DNA of 64,000 nucleotides, taken from the NCBI RefSeq assembly GCF_029931775.1, contig NC_079323.1:31700882-31764881 (forward strand). Direction: 5' to 3'. Below the pieces are notes generated by a model that did no database searches, was not told the DNA's origin, and saw only the letters and a program-made list of their open reading frames with translations. The position numbers and the translations under genes are program-made. This document shows, piece by piece, positions 10,899-27,080 of this stretch; the first letter of the stretch is position 1; each line of letters opens with the position of its first letter. The DNA comes from Euleptes europaea (taxonomy: Eukaryota; Chordata; Lepidosauria; Squamata; Sphaerodactylidae).

Positions 10899-11152
10899 GA
10901 GAGCCAGTGTGAAGTAGTGGTTAAGAGCGGCAGACTCTAATCTGGTGAACCAGGTTGGTTTCCCCACTCCTACACATGAAGCCAGCTGCGTGACCTTGGG
11001 CTAGTCACAGTTCTCTCTAAACTCTCAGCCCCACCTACCTCACAAGGTGTCTGTTGTGGGGAGAGGAAGGGAAGGAGATTGTAAGCCGGTTTGATTCTCC
11101 TTAAAAAGGTGGAGAAAGTTGGCATATAAAAACCAACTCTTCTTCTTCCTCC
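10899..11152 (+). mobile_element. tRNA-derived SINE, family A
   Basis: GAGAGCCAGTGTGAAGTAGTGGTTAAG opens the copy in two adjacent pieces and the tail is ACCAACTCTTCTTCTTCC. The B-box region (CCAGGTTGGTTTCCCC) has drifted. It is the same family as 5392-5646. Confidence 0.8.
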
Positions 11153-11561
11153 TCCATGTAACTTTTCTCTGGGGGAGGGAGGCTATCTTTTGGGTAAAGG
11201 CAGACTATAAAGGGTGATAAATGAAACATATAAATCACATCTATCCCCACTCAGTTGAAAATGTGATTTTTCTCCCTCTCCAATGAGTGCCGTCATAGCT
11301 GATCCAAGTATCACCTGAAGGCTACCTGTGGATATATCATGGATACCTTTTGGACATGATCCCCCACCATCTTTCATGTCATGTGCACAACTCCCCCAGC
11401 TTTTCTTCCCCTTCCCATCTCATATGTTTGAAGGATATTTTTAAAAATATTTTTTCTGCACCATTGCTGGCCCTCCCTGTGTAGGAGTTATCTACACAGG
11501 ATCTGCAATCCTGGATAGCGTCTCTGCCCACCAGCTCATTCTGTGCTTTCAGGCTCACTCT

Positions 11562-11942
11562 GAGGGCCAAACTACACATTACGATTGCCAATGTGTCGCC
11601 TCAACCTGACTTTGAACAAATCAGTAACAAGCCACTCTGCTGAGAACTCCTTCCTAAAGTGCACAGAGCCCTGACAGGGTCACAGGATTCAGAAATAAGG
11701 GGCTTCAGACTTCCCCCGTGTTGTTTTCCTGACCTGAAACAAACCTGGTGGGGAGTTATTTGTCCTGTTGAAGGGCTGCACATATAGCCTGTCGGTACAC
11801 ATTAAGCCCCCCAGTAGGGTAAATAGTGCCTCCTGGGGCCATTTTGCATTAGGAGAATGGCACTGAGAGGAGGCTGAAGCCCCTTCTCCAGCAGTCCCAA
11901 TGTGAATGGGGGCTTCGTACAATTGGCATATTAGTTGCCCTC
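11562..11942. mobile_element. Possible miniature element with GAGGGCCAAACTA ends
   Basis: The left end GAGGGCCAAACTACACATTA matches the ends of the elements at 49302-49921 and 59692-60022. The right end (CATATTAGTTGCCCTCC) is only a weak inverse match, so the assignment is tentative. Confidence 0.35.
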
Positions 11943-12018
11943 CCAGCCATTTATTTGTAGGCTGGGGTTACACCCATGGACAATTGCAAGTTAGAACAAT
12001 CTGCTTAAGAAGGTAGTG

Positions 12019-12347
12019 CAGGGGTCCCCAAATTGGTGTCCGTGGGCGCCATGGCACCTGCCGACACCTTTTTTGGTGCCCACCAAGTGCTTTTAGGAAG
12101 TGGGTGAGGCCAGGTAGGACTTTTGCCCATCGAGGCTTCTGATGGACTGTGCATATTTTTTTAAATGTTGCCTTGGTGGCAGCTGACACCACAGCACAAA
12201 GCTCTGCACTGTGCAACTGAAGTTAAGCTGTGGCAATCATTTTGTGGCTCGCTCATCCTCCTGAGGCAGCCATTTTGTTGCGGCACCCACCATGCCGTGA
12301 CAGAATTCCAGATATGCCCATAGGCTCACAAAGGTTGAGGACCCCTG
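12019..12347. mobile_element. hAT-like element with CAGGGGTCCCCAAA ends
   Basis: The left end CAGGGGTCCCCAAATTGG and right end AAGGTTGAGGACCCCTG are inverted copies of the type found in Charlie/hAT elements. The length is 329 bp and no transposase frame is visible. The flanking octamers do not match cleanly, so the target duplication is decayed. Confidence 0.65.
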
Positions 12348-12597
12348 AGTGAGCGCATCTCCTTAAAAACAGATGCATCCGCTTTGCCTTAGTAACCACT
12401 GTTTGCATTAAGGCAAAGTTATCCTCTTCCACAGTGGCCCCTGCTTAATGAAACCAGGAACAAAGAATTCGAAAAAGGAGATGACATTAAGCTTCTCATC
12501 TGAAATGATTCAGAATAATCTCTCAGTAAAGCAAGCTCTTTCTCTCATAAAAGCAAGCACGTGTAACTCCAGTAAAAGTCATGAGCCTTTGCTCAGG

Positions 12598-12603
12598 TTT
12601 ATT
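12598..12603 (-). terminator. Candidate poly(A) signal of CLDND1
   Basis: AATAAA on the minus strand, about 745 bp past the CLDND1 stop codon. The sequence between is largely free of recognised repeats, which fits a 3' UTR. Cleavage would fall near 12575-12590. This is inferred from position and the hexamer only. Confidence 0.4.
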
Positions 12604-13347
12604 TTTTAAACAAACGTTTTAGTCCAGAGGACAAGAGCTTAATACTTATACAAAACCAACCAAGTCATGTAGTGCACGGCATAAATAAATAAGGGTTTTA
12701 AAAGTCAGATTTTTTATATATATAGATATATATGATCAAATTAGAAATTAAACAATGAAGTGGGTGTTCCTTCTATACGTAGAAAAACAATCCTGGCATC
12801 AGTTTGCAGGAATTAAGAAGGTGACGGATGGTTAGTGGCCTTTTCGCAACAAACTAGGATGGCAAAGGTGGGGTGAGGAATATGGAGCACAAGAGGAAAT
12901 ATAACAATGTTATAAACTATACGGAAATACCACAGTCGCTGAATCTATGAAAAAGGCTGCATTGGTTCATCTCCTAATGGGTCACAATACATATACTGCC
13001 AAAGTTCACACAATCACATTTTCTTTCTCCTTCTCTTACGCTGTTCTCTGCCTTTGCTTAGATGCGGGGGGTGGGGATCAGTACTTTGAGGTAAGACAGG
13101 CCAAAATTGTAGTTTTTTTAAAAAAAAGTTAAACGCTTTTTAAAATCCTTCTGACATCTGGCAAGAAAAAGCTGTCCCTGGTCAGTTGGCCTCCAAAAGT
13201 CTTTTAAGTCTGCAGACCATTTAATTTCCATTGGCAAGAAACGCACGCTCTGTAAAAACAGATACCTGACTAATTAAAAGGAAGGAGGGGGAGAGAAATC
13301 AAATATGGATGCCAGAGGCTTGAGCAGCAATGAAAAAAAATATCCTG

Positions 13348-18422
<5,075 letters not shown>

Positions 18423-18989
18423 TCAACTACTGTTGACAATGGGAGAGGAAGGGGGAGGACAGAGTCAAACAACGACCGATAATAGCAGAAGTCGAATAAG
18501 GGCTCATGCCTTTCCAGCTATCCTTCAGCCCAACCCTCCCAAAAGGCACAAAACACCTGTCGTTTTCCTTTCCCCCTTGCAATGCATGTGTAATTCAATA
18601 TGCAAGTAATGGAGGAACCTCTCTTACTTTATCATTCGGGCCACTAAAAACTATCTAAGTTGAAAATAAGAACAGATGGCATCGATGAATACGGAACAGC
18701 AATAAACAGCACACAAAGGTCAACACTGCCTAGCTCTACTGTGTCCCTCGGGAGATTTGGAGCATGCATGCAGTAAAAACAGCCAGGATAAACAATAATT
18801 CCTCCTGGGCTAACAGCCCAGCAGAGACACTGGTCAAGCTGACCACCCTAAGACACAGGAAGAAGCAACAGGCTTATATTGTGCTTTGCCAACAGTCTTT
18901 TCCTCACCGAGGATTGTGCATTCGGCATCAGTAAGGTCACAGGCTTTTTCTGCGGTATGTCCATTCCTCGGGAATGGCTTATGAGAAAC

Positions 18990-19235
18990 GGGTGCAGCAG
19001 ACACCTCCCCTTGCCACATTCAAGAAGGTTTGTAAGACTGCTTTTTCCAGAGGGCGAACCAGCTGGATTTTTACCTTGGCATGTTGGATTTTAACTGTGT
19101 ATTTTAATTGCATATTGGTTTTAACTTGTTGTTTAAGATGTCTGCACACTTGCAGGGTTTTTTTTTTTTTTTGCTGTTCTTTCAGCCTCCTTGAGTTTGC
19201 AGAGATGAGGCGGGATGTAAATTTTTAAAATTAAT
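18990..19235 (+). mobile_element. L2-like LINE 3' end
   Basis: Plus-strand residues FKKVCKTAFSRGRTSW resemble the last residues of L2-like ORF2 in squamates. The 3' UTR follows, ending GCCTCCTTGAGTTTGCAGAG and an AT-rich tail. Confidence 0.55.
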
Positions 19236-20110
19236 ACATGCCATGTATTTTGCAAGCTGCAAAAGTCCTTGTGCTTGTCTATAAAACTTTGTCATACTAC
19301 TCAAGTCTAAAACTACACTTTCAAAATATTACCACGGATTCAATTAAGCACTACCTATTGAAAGGCGTAAGCTGCATGCAACAAAAAGTGACACAGTGGA
19401 CCATTTCTATATTGCTTCAAGGTATTAAAAAAACCTGAACTCAGTAATCCCTGTAAAAGCCCTGTTTCAGGTGTGTCTTTCTTTTCATATTAAAATGTCT
19501 GAATTATCTTCACATTGCAGACGAGGGCTTGCCTGAAGCCTCCCAGCATGTTTGAAGCTGCTGAGAGCTGAACCTGTCGCTTCTGGCTCACGTTCTTAGC
19601 CACAGTAGGACACTGGCTCTTTCAGAAGTAAAATGCAGCAAGTTGTAGACAGGCCCACTATAAAGACTGGCCCACCATAAAGACTGGATAGCACATCCTT
19701 CCATGTTTCAAGCCCCACCCGCAAGTACCTTCTTTCTTTCCCAGGAGATGTGTTTCATGTGTCACAGCAATGTTCTCGGTACTTCATAATCCCTGACCTG
19801 CGAAACAAGCAAACTGCAAGTTAATGCAACATGCAGCGGAGCATTAAGCCGACCTAGCAGCAGGACTGGTTCTTTGAAAAAGAAAGTAAAAGTGAAGAAC
19901 CAAGTGAAAGCCTGAACATTGACTGGAGCCTGTGAAGGCAATTTAAGGGAGTGCTTTAAAGAAGCCTTTGCAAAACAGCAGGTGGTTGAAGAGACGAGCA
20001 CAGAGGTAAAGGGTGGAGGCAGCCCGAGCTTATCTTAATGCCCCAAAGACTGGAAGCTGATGTTACAAACAGGGCAAAATATGGAGATACCAGGCAGCAC
20101 ATCCATAAAA

Positions 20111-20299
20111 TACATTAACAGTGCAACCCTAAACAGTGTTACACTATTCTAAGTCTACAAAGCTCAGTGGGGTTAGAAGGGTGTAACTCTGTTTAGGACT
20201 GTACTGTAACCACACAGTCTATGTATAGTTAACTATAGGCTAGACCCATTTATTTCAGTGGGGCTTAGAATGGAGTAACTTTGTATAGGATCACACTAT
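20111..20299. repeat. Palindromic repeat pair (CAGTGCAACCCTAAACAG)
   Basis: ACAGTGCAACCCTAAACAGT at the left is complementary to GTAACTCTGTTTAGGACTGT at about 20187-20206. A second half-copy follows (GGGCTTAGAATGGAGTAACT, then TAGGATCACACT). This foldback family is common in squamate sequence, with likely miniature DNA transposon origin. Confidence 0.6.
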
Positions 20300-20644
20300 A
20301 AGGTTTGCAACTACAATTTAACTGTATTTGAAAGACTGGTGGTGGCAGGACCTAAAGGGTAGAAGTTCAAATGGACGAAAATAAACCAGTATTTGTGTAC
20401 CACTTGAGGATGTAGCCAGAACCAGAAATAAAACAAGTTACCCCCGGCATGAATTACAGGACCTCTGCAGAATGAATGTAGGCAGAACCATCTGAAACCA
20501 CCAAAGATACTGGGTTCCCTCAAGACCACCATTTCCATGGCCCCTTAAACAAGTGTATAAATAAAACTTAGTTCCTGCCAACCTGTGTTTTGTCATATCC
20601 TGACTATTTATAGGTCATTCTATGCAATGGCAATAATGTTATTG

Positions 20645-20830
20645 GTTCTTGTAGGTTATCTGGGCTGTGTGACCGTGGTCTTGGTATTTTCTTTCCTGAC
20701 GTTTCGCCAGCAGCTGTGACAGGCATCTTCAGAGGAGTAACACTGAAGGACAGTGTCTCTCAGTGTCAAAGTGTGTTGGAAGAGTAATATACATAGTCGG
20801 AAGGGGGTTTGGGTTTGAGCAGAGTCATAA
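20645..20830 (-). mobile_element. Penelope-like element terminal fragment
   Basis: Contains CTTGTAGGTTATCTGGGCTG, GTGTGACCGTGGTCTTGG and a hammerhead-type core on the minus strand. The same segment recurs at 46527-46650. The family differs from the element at 6641-8809. Confidence 0.6.
20693..20738 (-). ncRNA. Hammerhead-like motif in Penelope-like fragment
   Basis: The minus strand reads CCT CTGAAGA TGCC, a loop, then GGC GAAAC GTC AGG. The core blocks are in hammerhead order, stem II is GCC/GGC and stem I is CCT/AGG. Activity is not shown. Confidence 0.5.
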
Positions 20831-20857
20831 AGCCTTCTACAATATTTTGCAATAATG

Positions 20858-21139
20858 TTAAAGGTAAAGGTCCCCTGTGCAAGCATTGGGTCATTCCTGA
20901 CCCATGGGGTGACATCACATCCCAACGCTTCCTAGGCAGACTTTTGTTTACGGGGTGGTTTGGCAGTGCCTTCCCTAGTCATCTTCCCTTTACCCCCAGC
21001 AAGCTGGGTACTCATTTTACCGACCTTGGAAGGATGGAAGGCTGAGTCAACCTTGAGCCGGCTACCAGAAACCAACTTCCGCTGGGATCGATCTCAGAGT
21101 TTGGACTGCAGTACTGCAGCTTTACCACTCTGCGCCACT
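20858..21139 (-). mobile_element. Sauria-type tRNA SINE
   Basis: Same family as 13633-13931. It has the 3' tail CAGGGGACCTTTACC and the body CTCAAGGTTGACTCAGCC on the minus strand. The first few bases of the tRNA-like head are missing and its B-box is shortened. Confidence 0.85.
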
Positions 21140-21839
21140 CTACAGAAATCATTATAAGCTAAAGAACTGTCATCAGACAATGTCAATATGGGAACAATCA
21201 AAGCCTTACAGTTCTAGAACTATCAGGGATCCCCTTGATGTCAGATCGATGCAGATATTAAGCCCACCAGACAAAATTCTTTCAAACTGTAACAGGTTCA
21301 ACATTTAAGCATGCTTTTCAACATCCTGGTAACTAACTATAGGCTTGGCCTTCCAAAGCACTAGGGATCTGCAAATCATGAGTGAGGAAAACATAAGTTT
21401 ACCAGGTGATCCATTTTGAGAAAAAAAGTCATCCCTCAAATGCAGTGATCAAGGCAGAGTCAATTCACCCCACTGTGATAGTGAGCTGAAATGTGCACCA
21501 ACCGCAGAGGTTGGATGTGTGATGAAGTCATAACAACAGGTGCCACACATCTTTGCAACAGTCCTGTAAGACTGGATAGTAGCTTTATTGCAGATGGAAG
21601 GAGAAGGCGTGCCTACAGTGAGCCAGGGAGTTCCAGGCTGAGACAAGATCTGAGCCAGAGTCTTCTGGAATCATAACCTAGACTCCTAGTCTCTGTGCCG
21701 TTATGAGAGTGCTTCTGGTCATTTTTATGTCCTGATTTTTCAATATACAAGGACACCTCACTGCCCCAAGACTGACCCATCATCCAGTAGTCATTCCCAT
21801 GATACACATTATATCTGTGCACTCTGAAAACCTGAAACA

Positions 21840-22121
21840 TGAAGAAGAGTTGGTTTTTATATGCCAACTTCCTCTACCACTTAAGGGAGACTCAAACAGG
21901 CTTACAATCACCTTCCCTTCCCTGAGGTGGTGAAGCCGAGAGAATGTGACTTGCCCAAGGTCACCCAGCTGGCTTCATGTGTGGGAGTGGGGAAACAAAT
22001 CCAGTTCACCAGATTAGCCTCCGCCGCTCATGTGGAGGAGTGGGGAATCAAACCCGGTTCTCCAGATCAGAGTCCACCGTTCCAAACCACTGCTCTTATC
22101 CACTACACCATGCTGGCTCCC
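21840..22121 (-). mobile_element. tRNA-derived SINE, family A
   Basis: The minus strand reads GGGAGCCAGCATGGTGTAGT and then GGTTTGATTCCCCACTCC, and ends with ACCAACTCTTC. Confidence 0.85.
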
Positions 22122-22313
22122 AAGAGACAAGGATGGGGAACCATCTACTTCCAGGACTGTCTGAGCTTACATTTCGTTAGACCTTGTACCTGAAAACAGC
22201 ATAGGCGTCTCAAACCCCCTCCCCCACCCAGTGTTGTTAGTCTTTCAGCACCAGCACACTCAGTAGCGCATCATCAGTTGTGGTTGGCTGATGTTTCAGA
22301 GAAAGAATAACAG

Positions 22314-22790
22314 TGCAATCCTAAAGGGGCCCCCTGAATAGGCTTAGAAGCTTGTGTGACCCCTGAGCCGGCATTAGAGTCGGCAATGCAAATGGGCACT
22401 AACGCAAGTGGCAGGCCACTTATGCCAGCGCCAGGGAGTGCCACAGCAATGCCCCACATGGGGGCAGCTGCGGCGGCAGCATTCCTCCCTTGCTCCAGCG
22501 CCGAAGGGAACATTCCCGAGGGCGGGGCTGACTTTATTCAGCTCCCTAAGCCCTATCGCCCCAGGAACGCCCCCTTTTGCCAGCGTAGCCAGCAAAAAAG
22601 GTGGCAAAGCCCCATGGTGGCATAGCATAGAGCAGTTCCATGGGGCTGGGGTAAATTTCCCGACTGACTTGCTCGCCGTGGCGCAGGAAACCGATCAAGA
22701 GGTGGTGTGGCGGTGCAGTGGTTGTGCCATCCCCAGCTGTAAGGCAACTACCCCCCCCTTTTGGATTGCGCTGCCTACAAAGTCAAAATA
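22314..22790. repeat. GC-rich repeat with CAGTGCAATCCT / GGATTGCGCTG ends
   Basis: A 480-bp GC-rich block begins CAGTGCAATCCTAA and ends TTTGGATTGCGCTGCC, so its ends are inverted copies. It resembles the block at 45772-46245, which shares CTTATGCCAGCG and similar ends. The open frames it contains are composition effects. Confidence 0.5.
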
Positions 22791-22799
22791 CTAGGGTGA

Positions 22800-24660
22800 A
22801 AGTAGCATACCTTACTTTCTTAATGCCACTAGGCAGAACTGAGGCACCAAGTTTAGAGGAGATAATCAAATTTTAAAATTTGGATCCTTTGATTTTTGTT
22901 TTTACAAAATTAAGCAGCTTCTTTTTTTTAAATAGCCTGGTGAACATTAAATGAGAATGCAAGCATGTGAACTCTACATTTCATTCTAAAAATGAGTCAA
23001 CGGCCCTCTGGCAAACACCTTGAGTGAAAGGCAGCTTTCCCTTGTAAATAAAGAACTGTGGGAAAATATCTTTTTGAGGTCAAACATTATACATTTGATA
23101 CAGTGGTTCATAAGTCATCACACTTCTTATGAACTTACTCAACTGTTTTTAACTGAAGATGCCCCGCATTAGCATTCTTGAAACTCAAGGTTTATTCACA
23201 TTTCAGATGATTCTCATGCACCAAGTGGTGGAATTACATTTTTGGCAGTTTTACCGATGCATGTATGATTGCAAAGTTCTCATAATACTTCCCTCTACAT
23301 GACAACATGCAGAGGGACATGATTTTGTTGGGAAACATAGGTGAACATTACTGTATAACCATAGTGTGATTCCAACACAAGTTAATTTCCAACAGCGTCC
23401 CAATTTAAACACATTTACTTGGCAATAAGCCCAATTTGCTTTAGAGAAACATACTACCAAGTAAGGCTGCCCAGGATTTCTATAAGATTATTTTCAGTGC
23501 CCTTCCACACACTAAAACCTTTTTTTTATAACACAGAGGTTGTTCCCACCAGGGGGACTACCTAACATCGCTCTTCTACAAAGAAAGGAGGAAAAACTCA
23601 GCAGTCTAACAAGGTATTACTTCCACAACAATGTCCCCAGGGCCCAGCAGCATTAAGGGTGGATTTTAATTCATTTGGGAGGGTGGCAAGGAGAAGCAGA
23701 TTTCAGTTGGTGCAAATGAATGACGTTCGCATTAAATACAATCTATTCCACAATCTGGATTGCAAAAACAAATTGAGTAGCCAACACCCAAACAGAGCAG
23801 CCTAATTGTAACTCTTTTAGTTTCAGACAAGCTTAGGTGGAGGATACATAATTCATGAATTTGCACCAGGAGATCATATTCAATCATACAAGCTGAATAA
23901 AATTTATGAGATGCAGGAAAGAAGACTATTGCTAGGTATATAATGTGTCAGTAAATGTATTCTCATGCTGAAGCCAAGTTTCTGAACCTTTAATTAACCT
24001 AGTTTTACTGCTAAAGTTGTATCATTAAGAAGCACATCTGGGACAAAAAGTTTAGATTTCTGCTCATTTTTAATGTCCGGAACACAAGGGGGGGAACCCC
24101 TTCAAGTGTTCATTTTGTAACCTGTAATTTTTTTTCTGTAGCCCAATAAAGGGCCGGACCACTGTTTCGTTCCTTTGGAGAATTTTATTAGGATGGCCCC
24201 ATTGTTATAGCCAGCCTTTTATAACCACAGCGGAAACAACACTTGCTTTGATAAAAAGCCAGCATCTGAGAAAGACTGTGATTGTCAGTAGGATGAAACA
24301 GAAAACCCATTCACCCTCTGAAGTTCGCTTTGGTTGCTAATCATATAAACCACCCAGGGATCATCACCAATGAAAGTGTCACAAAAAGAAAGCTGACCAC
24401 AGAAATATATATGCCTTTCGACGGCTTGACCTTTCATACGCAGTCAGACGGCATACCAATACCCTCTTCTCTATTTCCCATTCAAGTTAAATCCCTCCCC
24501 TAAATCCCCACCCTTTATTCTTGTCATTCGCTTAATGTCATTTATATTAAATATTAAAAAAACACGATTTTGTAAAAACATGGGAAAGGGGTAGGATGCC
24601 TCTATTTCAAGAATGGTACACACAAAGGCAGGAAAACATCTGGGGGCTCTATCTGAGGGC
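22800..24660. other. No gene recognised (CLDND1 upstream intron)
   Basis: About 1.9 kb, mostly AT-rich. I find no recognisable coding exon, RNA gene or repeat. Confidence 0.5.
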
Positions 24661-24689
24661 AGGAAAGACGACCCGAGGTGTGGCACGGA

Positions 24690-25585
24690 GGACATGCTGT
24701 TCATTTGGGACTCTGTATAAAGACTCTGTATAAAGAAATCAGAAGGAGATTGAGACTGGGAAGGGCAGCCGTGAAGGAGCTAGAAAAGATTTTGATGTGT
24801 AAGGTTGTGTCACTGGCCACCAAGACTAGATTAATTCATGCCATCGTATTCCCTATTTACTATGCATGGGCGTGAAAGCTGGACAGTGAAGAAAGCTGAT
24901 AGGAAGAAAATAGATTCCTTTGAAATGTGGTGTTGGAGGAGAGGGTTACGGATACCCTGGACTGCCCAAAAAACCCCAAATCAGTGGGTTATAGATCAAA
25001 TCAAGCCTGAACTGCCTAGAACACTGGTTCCCAACCGGGGGTCCACGGACCCCCAGGGGACCCCGAGAACTAAATTAAGGTCCGCAAAACAAAGTTATAA
25101 ACCCATAATAAATTAATATTTTCAATTAAAAGTTCTCTATTATAAAAAATATATTCAAATATTATTCTAAGTTTAATGTTTAACTAACAGTTATGATTAA
25201 AGCTTATTTTTCAAATTCTCTGAATTTTTATTTTGAACCTTGGGGTCCCTGCACCGAACAAAAAATTCCTAGTGGTCCCTGGTCAAAAAAAGGTTGGGAA
25301 CCACTGGCCTAGAAGCTAAAATGACTAAACTGAGGCTGTCGTATTTTGGCCACATTATGAGACGACAAGAGTCACTGGAAAAGACAGTCACGCTAGGAAA
25401 AGTGGAGGGCAGCAGGAAAAGAGGAAGACCCAACAAGAGATGGATGGACTCAAGAAAGGAAGCCACAGCCCTCAGTTTGCAAGATCTGAGCAAGGCTGTC
25501 AAAGACAGGACATTTTGGAGGACTTCCATTCATAGGGTCGCCATGAGTCGGAAGCGACTTGACGGCACTTAACACGCACACACAC
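24690..25585 (+). mobile_element. BovB (RTE) LINE 3' end, interrupted by hAT
   Basis: The coding end of BovB ORF2 is visible: SWTVKKADRKKIDSFEMWCW and then LRLSYFGHIMRRQESLEKTV with GRPNKRWMDS. The BovB 3' end follows with GTCGCCATGAGTCGGAAGCG and CTTGACGGCACTTAACACGC. A hAT element at 25022-25306 splits the frame. Further BovB ends lie at 27390-27700 (+) and 32038-32590 (-). Confidence 0.9.
25022..25306. mobile_element. hAT element, non-autonomous, inside BovB
   Basis: The inverted ends are CACTGGTTCCCAACC and GGTTGGGAACCACTG (14 of 15 matching). The exact 8-bp target duplication GCCTAGAA lies at 25014-25021 and 25307-25314. The interior is AT-rich with no transposase. Removing it restores continuous BovB sequence, so it inserted after the LINE. 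Confidence 0.9.
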
Positions 25586-25716
25586 ATAAAGACTGAGATG
25601 CTCATCAAAATATAGGTCATGCGAGCTTTGGTGCCTCCAGGAAGCCCGTTCTCGGCTCTGCCCCCCCCCCCTTCCCGGGGGTTTCTCCCGACCCAACCAG
25701 GCCCACCCGAACTCAC

Positions 25717-25870
25717 CTCCCATCCTCATCCTGACATGACACCACCCCTCCTCAATGCACGGTGCCGTTTCCACCGCCCACCCTCCACCACTGCTCGATG
25801 TTGAGACTGGGGGAAGATGCTTCCTCGGAGACGCTTATTCGCTAAGCACCCTGGGACTTGTAGTTCGAGC
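25717..25870 (-). other. CLDND1: Candidate non-coding first exon of CLDND1
   Basis: A consensus donor GGGAG|GTGAGT on the minus strand ends this segment at 25717, just downstream of a CpG-rich promoter. It matches the need for a 5' UTR exon to splice to the acceptor at 18430. It contains ATGs near the donor. If spliced to 18429, a frame starting ATGAGGATGGGAG would stop at the TGA that overlaps the first of the two CLDND1 ATGs. The start of the exon is unknown. Confidence 0.45.
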
Positions 25871-26060
25871 GGTATCGACGGCGCTTTAAGAAAGCGGCGC
25901 GCGGAGGGGGGGGAGGGTCCTGTGCATCTTGGGAATTGTAGTTCCCTGTGTGACGTCAAAGGGGCGGGCGTATTAGCAGGGCTAACCGACGCGGGTCTCC
26001 TTCAGAAAGCTGCCTGCTCAGTTAAACTGGGGCTTGTTGGGGATGTTGTAGTTTTGCGAC
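25845..26060 (-). promoter_or_regulatory. CpG-rich promoter with ZNF143-type motifs
   Basis: On the minus strand, ACTACAAGTCCCAGGG (25865-25850) and ACTACAATTCCCAAGATGC (25942-25924) match the ZNF143/THAP11 promoter element ACTACAANTCCCAGNATGC. A third partial copy, ACTACAACATCC, lies near 26050. A perfect CRE TGACGTCA lies at 25951-25958 and a GC box GGGGCGGG at 25961-25968. There is no TATA box. The cluster is typical of a housekeeping CpG promoter. It most likely serves CLDND1 and could also fire divergently. Confidence 0.65.
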
Positions 26061-26182
26061 TGGCTGATCGGTTTTATTCATAATTTTAAAAAAGCAAACA
26101 AAAAAAACCCCACCTAGTATGAATTAAAATGACAAACATCACAAATAAATCACAGTGGGTCGCCGTGTTAGTCTGTCTGCAG

Positions 26183-26280
26183 TAGTAGAAAAGGGCAAGA
26201 GTCCAGGAGCACCTTAAAAGACTAACAAAAATATTTTTGTTAGTCTTTAAGGTGCTGCTGGACTCTGCCCTTTTCTACTA
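26183..26280. repeat. Head-to-head foldback, arms about 49 bp
   Basis: The left arm TAGTAGAAAAGGGCAAGAGT... is followed with no spacer by its inverse ending ...GCCCTTTTCTACTA. Each arm is a piece of a repeat that also occurs singly (27778-27855). A second foldback of the same type lies at 26498-26635. Confidence 0.75.
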
Positions 26281-26384
26281 TCACAAATAAAGCTTCACAT
26301 TATCAAAGCGTTGATTGCTACAATGCAAGATAAATCTACTGGGCGTGGAGTTGGGGTCACTGGGAGGGTGTAGGGGAGGTAGTT

Positions 26385-26460
26385 GTGAGTTTCCTGCATT
26401 GTGCAGGGGGTTGGACTAGGTGACCCTGGCGGTCCCTTCCAACTCTTATAATTCTATGAA
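26385..26460 (+). mobile_element. CR1-type LINE 3' terminus
   Basis: GGGGGTTGGACTAGGTGACC, then GGTCCCTTCCAACTC and TATAATTCTATGA form the 3' end of squamate CR1 elements. A longer reverse copy lies at 48355-48735. Confidence 0.75.
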
Positions 26461-26497
26461 ATATTTCTCAGTGGGTCGCAGTGTTAGTCTGTCTGCA

Positions 26498-26635
26498 GTA
26501 GTAGAAAAGAGCAAGAGTCCAGTAGCACCTTAAAAACTAACAAAACAAAACAAAACAAAAATATCAGCTCCTACCCTGCCAGAAAATATTTTTGTTAGTC
26601 TTTAAGGTGCTACTGGACTCTTGCTCTTTTCTATG
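26498..26635. repeat. Head-to-head foldback with 40-bp spacer
   Basis: The left arm GTAGAAAAGAGCAAGAGTCC at 26500 is the inverse of GGACTCTTGCTCTTTTCTA at 26616-26634. The spacer includes a CAAAA repeat. It uses the same unit as 26183-26280. Confidence 0.75.
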
Positions 26636-26689
26636 AGATATTGTTCATCTTTTTAAAAATCTGGGTTATTTTGTAAAATTGGCTTCTTT

Positions 26690-27080
26690 TAAAATATGTC
26701 AAATATACCCCCTCCACGTGGTCTGCCTGCCTGTACATATTATCTGACAACTCCTCGTCTCTGTAGAGCTTTTTGCTTGGCTAGATTGAATGCTAACCCT
26801 TCTATGGTAATGCAGGGCAGAATTCTGAATATACCATACTCAGGCAGGATCTGCCCTTGCTCTTCTGGCTCTATTGACTCATCAGCCCATGCCCTTTTGG
26901 AATGCCGCTTTTACGAGGAACTTCGATCGCACTATATTTTCCCCCTTTTAACATACAAATCCAATGCCTCTGTGACTGACATAATGCCTTTTTTACTAAG
27001 CGACAGGGACCCCAAGGCTACATTGTCAGTGGAAAGATTTGTTTCAGTCCTTATATCCCTCCAACACTAGATATATGCTG
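26690..27080 (+). mobile_element. Non-LTR retrotransposon C-terminal fragment
   Basis: The plus frame encodes RLNANPSMVMQGRI, then RICPCSSGSIDSSAHALLEC with the Cys-x-Cys ... His-x4-Cys pattern of the zinc-knuckle-like domain at the end of some LINE ORF2 proteins. It has no flanking splice sites. The exact LINE clade is uncertain. Confidence 0.55.

Larger units (their letters stand above)
18430..25716 (-). other. Inferred first intron of CLDND1
   Basis: The intron is bounded by the acceptor CATTGTCAACAG at 18441-18430 and a candidate donor GTGAGT at 25716-25711. It holds L2-like, SINE, Penelope-like, hAT and BovB fragments. The stretches 22800-24660 and 21150-21835 have no repeat or exon that I recognise. 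It stands only if the upstream exon is confirmed. Confidence 0.55.

Noticed and set aside
22274-22794. Several overlapping Ala/Pro-rich open frames
   Set aside because: They lie in a GC-rich repeat, with no splice sites or recognisable domains, and result from base composition.
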